The notes under the pieces: model-generated
The model's database searches: none
What the model saw: only the letters and a program-made list of their open reading frames with translations
What the model was told of the DNA's origin: nothing
Shown: positions 55,846-64,000 of the stretch, in pieces
Numbering within the stretch: the first letter of the stretch is position 1
How the letters are laid out: each line of letters opens with the position of its first letter
Source of the DNA: Terfezia claveryi
Lineage: Eukaryota; Ascomycota; Pezizomycetes; Pezizales; Pezizaceae
Direction: 5' to 3'
Length of the DNA: 64,000 bases
Assembly (NCBI GenBank): GCA_015179025.1
Contig: WHUX01000096.1
Span: 1-64,000, forward strand
Translations under genes and position numbers: made by a program

Positions 55846-56400
55846 TGTCTCCCAGCCGCCTAGGCAGAGCGTTCAACCCCAGCCCTTCCGGGTGCCATGG
55901 TTCTCTAACCTTGCCTCAGTTGTGCAGTCCGGAACGGATGGATCTTGAGTTTCACTGGAAGCCTGTTCGGCCATTGAAGCGTACTGAAAAGTAGCATTGT
56001 AAACGTACATGGTATTGGCAAATATTTATCTACATAAAAGCTGATCGCATCGGTTAGGGGTGCGCTAGAACGTGCGCTAGAGTGCCCGACTGGGTGTGAT
56101 CGACCCCGCTTGGCAGCGCCTGCAGCTGCCGGCTCGGCTGTGCCAGCTGAGAGCTTCCATTATTCGGTGGTTTATTTTATGGTTATGTTTATTTATTGAG
56201 GGCCCGAGTTCCAATCCCAGTGGAGGCAAGAAGTTAATTGCCTTAATATCATTGGAAGGACGAGGGAGCAGGGTTGTCGGGTATCCATTCCTTAATGCTC
56301 CAGTTCACTATATCTCTACCAAACCACAAGTCTACAACGAGGGCGACCTAAGAAGTAGTGTGATGGCGCTCGGAGTACAGTGAACTGGGGTAACTCGTTT
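55846..56400. other. Gene-free stretch
   Basis: No gene recognised. GAGTTCCAATCCCAGTGG at about 56207 is weakly like a pol III B box, but there is no convincing A box. Confidence 0.35.
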
Positions 56401-56424
56401 TGCCCCCCTCTACATATTGGTGAT

Positions 56425-56575
56425 TTTCATGCTTTTGCCGGCTCTACATATTGGTGGTTTTCATGGTTTTGCCGACTCTAGGTATTGTTGGTTTTCATGC
56501 TTTCACCGGCTCTATATATTGCTCTACATATTGGTGGTTTTCATGCTTTTGCCAACTCTAGGTATTGGTGATTTG
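56425..56575. repeat. 34-bp minisatellite
   Basis: Four to five copies of CTCTACATATTGGTGGTTTT + CATGCTTTTGCCGG with variants. Confidence 0.8.
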
Positions 56576-56709
56576 ACTGTTGGTCTAGTAGAAGGAAGAC
56601 TGCTCCGGTTGATAAAAATTGGTTCACAGTAGGACTATCGGTGCGCAGTAGAAGACTAGATGACTATCGCAGTAGAAGAGTAGAGGACAGTAGAAAACTA
56701 TAGGTAAAT

Positions 56710-57296
56710 ATCTATGACAAACATAGACTGGCGTCTTTCGAGCCAACTCAGAAAGACCCAGTCCAGAGGTATAGCAAGTAGATAAATAAGGCTAGAGAAG
56801 ACGTTGGATAGAGAGCAAAATGCGAGAAAGCAAGAACGAAGGCTGTATATATACGGAAGGACCCACACGGCCAAGGAAAAGGTTAAGAGTAGAGCAGTAG
56901 AAAGGTATGGCTTCGGCAATAAAGAGATCTATGACAAACATAGACTGGCGTCTTTCGAGCCAACTCAGAATGACCCAGTCCAGAGGTATAGCAAGTAGAT
57001 ACTAGATATCGAAATACTGGCAGTAGAGCGACAGTGCTGTTGTGTTGTAGTGTGGAAGGTTCGAGGCCGCTTCCGCACTTGCCGGTGTTACCCCCTTACT
57101 TCTCTTTACTAGTAGAGCCTGTTCGGACCCACCATCGAGGAACTTATTATACTAGCATTGAGTGCAGCAAGGAGGTTGAGCACCAACAGAAGGATGGAGT
57201 TGAGAATGGGCATCGTAGGGGAAGTTGAAAAAAAAAATGACGTTGGATAGAGAGCAAAAGGAAAGAAAGCAAGAAAGCAAGAACAAAGGCTGTATA
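56710..57296 (+). repeat. Direct duplication interrupted by a SINE-like insert
   Basis: 56710-56784 is repeated at 56927-57001 with one change. The following block (GACGTTGGATAGAGAGCAAA) occurs at 56800-56850 and again at 57239-57296. In the second copy the two blocks are separated by the extra ~236 bp described as a SINE-like element. Confidence 0.75.
57002..57237 (+). mobile_element. Probable tRNA-derived SINE with A10 tail
   Basis: A perfect pol III B box GGTTCGAGGCC (57058-57068) lies 29 nt after an A-box-like TGGCAGTAGAG (57018-57028). The unit ends in A10 (57228-57237). It is absent from the first copy of the surrounding direct repeat. I could not find a clear target duplication. Confidence 0.5.
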
Positions 57297-57343
57297 TTCG
57301 GGCTTGGTAATATTTAGTTATGCAACACCTTTCCTTACCATAG

Positions 57344-57375
57344 TCCCCATATAGTCTGGTTGGCACATCCCCATA
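57344..57375 (-). mobile_element. Micro-insertion (subfamily A), 16 bp, between perfect 8-bp direct repeats
   Basis: TCCCCATA at 57344-57351 and 57368-57375 flank exactly TAGTCTGGTTGGCACA. This is the cleanest example. Confidence 0.9.
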
Positions 57376-58076
57376 ATTAATTCCTATAGCTATCGTAGTG
57401 TTAAAAATTGAACTTATCATAACTAAAGTGAAGAAACTAGGTAGTAGTGCACTACCTACATCTAACTACAAATAAGAAAGTGAGGAGGGTAGTTGCAGCC
57501 AATAATTGTCGAGCGTAATGTTGTTTCTGGTGTGCCTCTACATAATTGACATAGGGGACCGCTTTGCATAGGCAAGAGATTCTGCAAAGACCCGGAGATG
57601 TGGACAGTAGCATGGTAGTGAGTGACATGCCTCCAAATTGCAGTTAGTGTCTGGAGGGTGGTGATAGAACCCTATTCAAGGTATCGTTGTTTAAACCAGT
57701 GACAGAAGTACTGTAAGCCCGGCACTCCATACATTCTTCACAAGGAGTAACCGATCGGACTGCTTTAGAATTGTGGACATGAGAATGTGAAAGATTACTA
57801 TCGTATAATAGAAAACCTGCCGTAACCCAGAAACACCCCCATCTAGTATGAAAAGAAAAGGCACCATAGCCTCAAGCAAAAACGTTTCCACAATATCATG
57901 AGCTCAAGTTTTGTATGATAGCCGAAGAGAAGAAAAAACTGTCCTATCCAAATAAGCGAAAGGAAAATTACGCCCCTCAAACCCGCACCAACCCAGAGTA
58001 AAAAACATCTCTATGCTGTAGAAAATTAAGACAAAAAAAAGCAACAAGCCCAAAACAGCCATAGCTTCAAACTTAC
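57376..58076. other. Stretch downstream of the Crinkler-like relic
   Basis: May contain a terminal exon of the minus-strand relic gene, because a GTAAGT donor ends its last recognised exon at 58077. No exon could be assigned with confidence. Confidence 0.35.
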
Positions 58077-59436
58077 ATTGACTTCCAACCAGGAGCTTCA
58101 CTGATATAATTCATCACATGCTGAAACTTCCACTTCTTCACTTCAACTTCTGACATCTCGTCAAAAAACTCCTCCATATTTCCAACCTCTGGTCTGGGGA
58201 CAAGATCAAAAGGATCAGCCTTCTTGAGAAACTCTTGTTGCTCTAGCATTGAACCCTGACCTGGCCTTCGCTCAGCGGGAATCCCTTGTGAGCCTCCCCC
58301 CCCCGAGGCAGTCTTTGAGCCTACATCTATTGACATATGGGCCCTCTCCACGTCCGTGCAGGATATACTCCATCAAGGCGACCCCACAATGAAGTCCGAA
58401 GGTAACGCTCTCGATGCCTTTGGAGGCTGAGTTTAACCATGAAAACTGCCACAGGTCTTTCAAGTCCGTAAGAAGTACCACCACGGGATAATTGGAGCAG
58501 GCATTAGTTGCTATCAATTCCATGATTGCCTCTCTCCAATCAGCTTCTTTGATCTCCTTCTTCAACTCGATTGCAAGTTGCATTCCACCGTGGGAGTTGA
58601 AATCTCTGATGTATCTAGTCGGGAGAACTATGATATCTGTTGTTCCCTTGAGGAAATACCTTGAGGTGCCTTCTCCAACCGTGTAATTAAGGAAGGAGGT
58701 ATTGTTGGCAACAGGATGAAATTGCATATTTTCAGGTAAAGTGATATGAGTCCTGAGCCAGGCCAAGCATTTATCCATCTGTGCGTCCTCTTTTTCTGGA
58801 CCCCAGTTGAACTCCTCAAATGTTCTATTCATGGGTGGAACCTCAAATTCCACGGATACCCTCTGTAGGCCAAGATAATTCATGATACTCTTGTATTGCG
58901 AAGTGGAGACTCTCGATATGGAGATTTCGACCGACATTTGGCGGAGTGCTAAATTATATGAGCTGATATAGACAAGGAATATACAAGGTAGAACCCTACC
59001 TTTAACATCCTCCCGGATCTCTTCGAGAATATGTAGCTTACGCTTGAGGCTCTCATCTTGCCTGATATCGGGAGTGACGACGGGAAGATATCAGTATAAA
59101 ATATTATATTATAGTAAGTGGAAGCTTACACTGTGGTGGATTGACCATGAAGGTGATGAGTTCCTGAACACTGAGTGCCACGCCAGGAGGCAGCTAGTAA
59201 TCCTTTACAAGCATCTCCACAGTCATCTTGCGGAAATGACGTCCACAGATTTTACTCTCGTAGATAAGGTCGATATCTTCTTGGTCAAGACTGTATTCAT
59301 CCTTGTTGTCCTCAAGATACATTTTCACATGACCTCTGTTCCAGTGCCGGAAATTTGGCGGGAGGTCAGGAGGGATGTTGGGGTGCTCAGGATTGCCGAT
59401 GGTATTAGAGCTATCTGGGTCTACTGCAGGAGGCAT
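58077..59436 (-). pseudogene. SAM-like / PD-(D/E)XK nuclease-type (Crinkler-like) gene, broken
   Basis: Minus-strand exons 59436-59132, 59061-59000 and 58948-58077 join in frame (donors GTGTAA, GTAGGG; acceptors ATCAG, TTTAG). Exon 1 starts at ATG 59436 and encodes a SAM-like helical domain (DNKDEYSLDQEDIDLIYESK). Exon 2 is a short coiled coil. Exon 3 has a block with the D...ExK arrangement of PD-(D/E)XK nucleases (TTDIIVLP ... QLAIELKKE) and the segment YPVVVLLTDLKDLWQF. This architecture is known from Crinkler-type and related fungal proteins. Two breaks: TAG at 59194-59196 inside exon 1, and a frame change at a 9-base C run (58296-58304 on the plus strand). A GTAAGT at 58076 suggests a further exon. 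Function is inferred from fold resemblance only. Confidence 0.6.
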
Positions 59437-59613
59437 ACTGACGCAACTGGGGTATGGAAATGATCACACACAGAATGAAGCTCGACCCACTGATCTTCTA
59501 ATCTTGTGGGGAATCTGTATGATGTGAGGGAGGAATATGTTCGTTGTATTGGTTGAGGAACACAAGAGGAGGAGAATGAGAACCCTACATAGAGATGAAC
59601 CATGACCCAAGCT

Positions 59614-59631
59614 AGTCTGGTTGGCACGATT
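59614..59631 (-). mobile_element. Micro-insertion-like copy (subfamily A)
   Basis: TAGTCTGGTTGGCACGAT; no 8-bp flanking repeat found, so it may be older or longer. Confidence 0.5.
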
Positions 59632-59639
59632 TTACGTAT

Positions 59640-60934
59640 GAAGTCGGTAACAAACACACATGCAAATACGTCAAGCTTATGCTAATTCAGGCATGGCGAG
59701 TGTGTAACCCAGACAAGTCAAGTGTATGCTAATTTAGACACATCGAACATATGCCAATTCAGACATGTCGAGCTCAGACCTGCATATGAATATGCAGTGA
59801 TTGTGAAAGAAGGCTTAATGCATGCAGATAAAGACCGTGACTGAAATGCAGTATTGGGGTAGTCTAGTATATTCGTCTCAATATCATGCTGTATTGCAGG
59901 ATAGTAGGTGCCGATCAGAGGCAATAACCTCTTGCATAGTTAGTAAGTCCTTAAGAAATTCCTCATAACAATTCTCCTCTTCTCATGAAGATGCCAATAC
60001 ATATAGGCATATATAGTATTTCAGGTTCAAATTTCGCAATGAAAGGCTTCTCAGGTTGCTTCGTGCCCCATCAGCAAAAATAAAATCTGCACAGGGCGGC
60101 AAATTGCAAAACTCCTCTTCCCGACGCACGCAGGTTTTGCCTGCGTCCTCGACGCAGGATATTTTCGCTTGTGTACCAGACGCTGTCACATTAGGGGTAT
60201 TCAAAGTTAGCTTTATTCGCCGTATAATACGGATATCTTGGCAAGCCACTTTTTCGTATAATACGTGTTCTCGTGCCAAGACTCTAGGTATCTGTCGTGA
60301 AATAATTATTTCTGCTGCGCCAGCTAAGAGTCTGGTAGTAAACACCTCCGAAATTGACTCTAAGTCAGCTCCGAGTTCGGAGCACAATGCCAACACGCTA
60401 TGCAATAGGCTAGTGGCTTCGGAGCAGAATATGTAATACAAACCTATACTGAATACAAGCCTATACTGCTGCGAGCGAGCTTATAGTGCTCCGAGCAAGC
60501 CCATACTGCCCCGAGCGAGCCCATACTGCCCTATTCCTCTAGAAATAGATCCACTTGTGCCCAATTGCTGATCAAATTGCTGCTTCAAGACTGTAACACT
60601 GTATAGTTGATATCCTATGTATGGGCGCTTATGACCTCCCCTCTTGCCCCCCCCCCCCCAACTATCATAAATGTACACCTGAACTCCAGAATAGCTTGCT
60701 AGCTCCCTAGTTCATAGGTTAATCAGAATAGCCAAAGAAAATCTTGGTCCGGGAGCAAATCGCTGCTCCGAGACTATAATACAGTGGATAGTTGCATGCT
60801 CGGGGCAATATAAGCTCGAGGCAATATAAGCTCGCTCGCAGCAATATAGGCTCATTTGTTTGGTAGTTATAGAGCTCGTTCAGCTCGCTCTGAGAATCTA
60901 GAAGCAAGCATCCGGGCTATATTGTACAGATTCT
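59640..60934. other. Gene-free stretch with small tandem repeats
   Basis: Overlapping open frames on both strands at 59983-60441 have no recognised family. A ~22-bp degenerate tandem (GAGCGAGCCCATACTGCC) occurs at about 60470-60535, and an AATATAAGCTCG-type repeat at about 60808-60855. Confidence 0.35.
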
Positions 60935-62288
60935 GACCCGAGCATGAATACTCATGCCGGAGATGTGAGAATACTTATGCCGCTCCGGCATGCGAATTCA
61001 GAAATCTCGAACATGCGAATTCAGACATCTCCAGCATGAGTATTCAGACATCTCCAGCATGAGTATTCAAACATCTCGAACATGCGAATTCAGACATCTC
61101 CGGCATGTATATTCATACATCTCCAGCATGAGTATTCACACATCTCCGGCATGAGTATTCAGACATCTCGAACATGCGAATTCAGACATCTCCAGCATGA
61201 GTATTCAGACATCTCCGGCATGTATATTCATACATCTCCGGCATGCGAATTCAGACATCTCGAACATGCGAATTCAGACATCTCCGGCATGAGTATTCAG
61301 ACATCTCCAGGATGAGTATTCAAACATCTCGAACATGCGAATTCACACATCTCCAGCATGCGTATTCACACATCTCCGGCATGAGTATTCAGATATCTTG
61401 AACATGCAAATTCAGACATCTCCGGCATGAATATTCACACATCTCCGGCATGAATATTCAAACATCTCGAACATGCGAATTCAGATATCTATTCAGATAT
61501 CTCCGGCATGCGTATTTATATCTCTCCGGCATGAGCATTCAGATATCTCCAGCATAAGTATTCAGACATCTCCAGCATGAGTATTCAGACATCTCGAACA
61601 TGCGAATTCAGACATCTCCAGCATGAGTATTCAGACATCTCCAGCATGAGCATTCAGACATCTCCGGCATGTATATTCACACATCTCCGGCATGAGTATT
61701 CAGACATCTCTAGCATGAGTATTCAGACATCTCCAGCATGAGTATTCAGACATCTCGAACATGCAAATTCAGACATCTCCAGCATGAGTATTCAGACATC
61801 TCCAGCATGAGCATTCAGACATCTCCGGCATGAGCATTCAGACATCTCCAGCATGAGTATTCAAACATCTCGAACATGCGAATTCAGTCATACCGGAGAT
61901 GTCTGAATACTCATGCCAAAGATGTCTGAATTCGCATGTTCAAGATGTCTGAATACTTATGCCGGAGATGTCTGAATGCTCATGCCAGACATGTCTGAAT
62001 TCGCATGTTCGAGATATCTGAATACTCATGTTCGAGATGTCTGAATACTCATGCTGGAGATGTCTGAATACTCATGCTAGAGATGTCTGAATACTCATGC
62101 CGGAGATGTGTGAATATACATGCCGGAGATGTCTGAATTCGCATGTTCGAGATATCTGAATACTCATGTTCGAGATGTCTGAATACTCATGCTGGAAATG
62201 TCTGAATGCTCATGCCGGAGATGTGTGAATATACATGCCGGAGATGTCTGAATTCGCATGTTCGAGATATCTGAATACTCATGCTTGA
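60935..62288. repeat. 23-bp satellite arranged as large inverted arrays
   Basis: The unit reads ACATCTCCRGCATGAG + TATTCAG or ACATCTCGAACATGCG + AATTCAG. Two reverse units (about 60940-60984) are followed by ~39 forward units (to about 61890) and then ~17 reverse units to 62288. The two unit types are interspersed. Open frames across it are artefacts of the repeat. It lacks conserved repeats with unique spacers, so it is not a CRISPR array. Confidence 0.9.
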
Positions 62289-63280
62289 GACATGCAGAGA
62301 AAGGTTCTATAGCTCTGAAAGGTCTGCTCTGGGCATTGTGGAGCTGGGCGGAGCAAAGCAAAGGTATGGGCTAAACAAAGTGCTGTTGTTCTGTGTCAGT
62401 ATCTGCTCCATTATCATTAAAAAAAAAAAAAAAAAAAAATATGAAATGCAGCTCATAACAACGCTAGTACCTCCGAAACAGGCTATGCACACGCTAACAT
62501 CTCCGGGAATCTTGGCACCGGAGATGATTTCGGAGATGATTTCGGAGGTGTATTGTCCCAGACTCTCTTCCGATTAAATCGCAGAAGCGAACGCCAAGAT
62601 CAGGCTATTGTCTGGGTACGAGAACACCCGAGTGTCGTATTGTATTATTGTTCTTATTGTTATTGTTCATCGTTATCTCTCTTCGTTCCCATTTTGAGAG
62701 TCGGATAGATTCTCGTCCGACTCTCGTTATGGACACCATTGTCTTCGTCATCACCTGTGATCGCAGGTGATAGGGGGTTGCCTTCGTGTTGCCTATCTCG
62801 GGAAGCTTATTCCCATTGTCAGTCTTGGCTCGGTAAGCCAATATGTATATACTTACCTATAGCCCCTTGCCCTCGTACTGTCGTTGGATCCCTATCCAAC
62901 GTCTTGTATGCTAGATATAGACCTTGCTTCTTACTCTCAAGATCGGTGCACCTCCCTCGTGCACCCCCCTTGCCTAGTCTCGTCTCCGTAGCCCTGCCGC
63001 CAACCTTGCGAACCCTCCTTCGTTAACTCTAATACACGCGGCAAAGCTTCTGTGTGTCTTGCCCTCCGTGACATCGTCCGTGACATCCGTGACAGGTGTC
63101 CGTGACAGCTTCCCATTGCCCCTGAATCACACACGTAGTCATTCCTACATGTGCGACCCCCCCTTGCCCATTGCCCAGGTGTACCCCTTGGTCGCCTTGA
63201 ACCCCAGAGCCTTCGTTACAGTCTCACTGTGGGCCCTGGCCTCTCACGAATTTAATTTTCTCACTGTGGGCCCGGAACAA
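62289..63280. other. Gene-free stretch with A21 tract and small repeats
   Basis: A21 at about 62419-62439, GGAGATGATTTC duplicated at about 62520-62545, TCCGTGACA repeats at about 63064-63110, and CTCACTGTGGGCCC at about 63223 and 63259. No gene recognised. Confidence 0.35.
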
Positions 63281-63780
63281 GTATATGAGGTGAATTACAA
63301 TAGTAAATACAGGAGTAAGTGAGATAAATATAATAGTAAATAATATAGTGAGTATGTAGTGAATATATGAGTAAATAATACAGTAAGTATGAAAGTAAGT
63401 ATATAGTGAATACAAGAGTGAGTAATATAGTGAATATTAGAATAAGCATGTGAGGTGAATACAATAGTAAATATGTAAAGTGAATAACATAGTAAGATGC
63501 AGTAGATATAAGAGTGAATACAAGAGTGAACATATAAGGTAAATATAAGAGTAAATAACATAGTGAGTATGAGAGTGAGCATGCAATGAATATAAGAGTG
63601 AATATAGGAGTAAGTAAGTTGAATACAAGAGTAAATAACACAGTAAGTATGAGAGGAAGCATGTGGTGAATATAAAAGTAAATACAGGAGTAAGCATGTA
63701 AGGTAAATACAATAGTGAATAATATAGTGAGCATGCAGTGAATACAATAGTGAGTACAGTCTAGTAAGTTTATTTATGTG
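63281..63780. repeat. Degenerate purine-rich minisatellite
   Basis: About 500 bp of variants of GTGAATA(C/T)AAGAGTGAGTA with AGCATGTRRTGAATA phrases. The minus-strand frames (SYSLCYLLLYLPYMF...) are repeat artefacts. Confidence 0.8.
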
Positions 63781-63859
63781 AGTGATAGTGTGAACAAAAG
63801 AGCACGTAATAATGTGAACTAACTATTGTGTATATATTTGGTTCACATAATACCTCATA

Positions 63860-64000
63860 CAAACATAGGTGAATAAAAATCATTCACATAAAGATTTACA
63901 TTACTCACTATATCACTCACAACTCTCATTACTGTGTGAAGGTCAATTCACATTACTCACTCCATATTCACTTTTTTAATTCACTCCCATACTAAGTTTG
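63860..64000. repeat. Inverted continuation of the 63-kb minisatellite
   Basis: ATTCACATTACTCACT-type phrases are reverse complements of the GTGAATA/GTGAGTA units to the left. The array runs past the window edge. Confidence 0.6.

Noticed and set aside
59983..60441. Paired open frames on both strands (152 and 126 codons)
   Set aside because: No start context, no domain and equal openness on both strands; more likely chance in a repeat-derived segment.
60935..62288. CRISPR array
   Set aside because: Units are contiguous 23-bp variants in both orientations without unique spacers, and the context is eukaryotic.
63224..63747. Minus-strand hydrophobic ORFs of 150-157 codons
   Set aside because: They are produced by the GTGAATA/GTGAGTA repeat and change frame with every indel.

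Overview
The window looks like nuclear DNA of a filamentous ascomycete. The evidence is short spliceosomal introns (57-188 nt), two intron-containing tRNA-Lys genes, a fungal mitochondrial ribosomal protein with an IGR motif (mS41), fungal C2H2 zinc-finger genes, a Ty1/copia element primed by a half initiator-Met tRNA, and LINE remnants with an ORF1 that resembles Tad elements. A Crinkler-like relic and the mix of gene-poor repeat DNA with compact genes would suit a truffle/morel-type Pezizomycete, but the genus cannot be fixed from sequence alone.

Layout: 0-16 kb is gene-poor, repeat-eroded DNA. It has one complete C2H2 zinc-finger gene (3.4-4.6 kb), several small terminal-inverted-repeat elements, and many tiny insertions flanked by 8-bp direct repeats. 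16-17.5 kb is a LINE-derived, non-autonomous element. 17.6-20.5 kb holds two tRNA-Lys(CUU) genes flanking mS41. 22-35 kb is the gene-dense core: a small hypothetical ORF, a ricin-B-like (beta-trefoil) lectin-domain gene, and a very long Q-rich/coiled-coil gene with two polyQ tracts. 37.3-43.2 kb is a second C2H2 gene cut in two by a 4.5-kb copia retrotransposon. Joined without the insert, its exons total exactly 357 codons. 45.6-48.4 kb is a 912-residue unrecognised gene. 48.7-64 kb is again repeat-rich: a nest of micro-insertions, a young half-LINE with a perfect 13-bp target duplication, casein-kinase-1 fragments, a broken SAM/nuclease-type (Crinkler-like) gene, a SINE-like insert, several minisatellites, and a 1.35-kb inverted 23-bp satellite.

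The most novel signal is a family of 10-33-bp insertions, about 16 copies in 64 kb. They share one constant end (AGACTA on one strand, TAGTCT on the other), vary in length at the other end, and in at least ten cases lie between 8-bp direct repeats (7/8 or 8/8; one needs an adjusted boundary). They look like mobile DNA reduced to a terminus, or a very small transposable unit.

A caution for gene models: at least two genes are interrupted by one-base length differences in C runs (24.1, 24.2 and 31.6 kb; possibly 28.7 kb), and a third in a 9-base run at 58.3 kb. Either the assembly has homopolymer errors or these genes carry real frameshifts.
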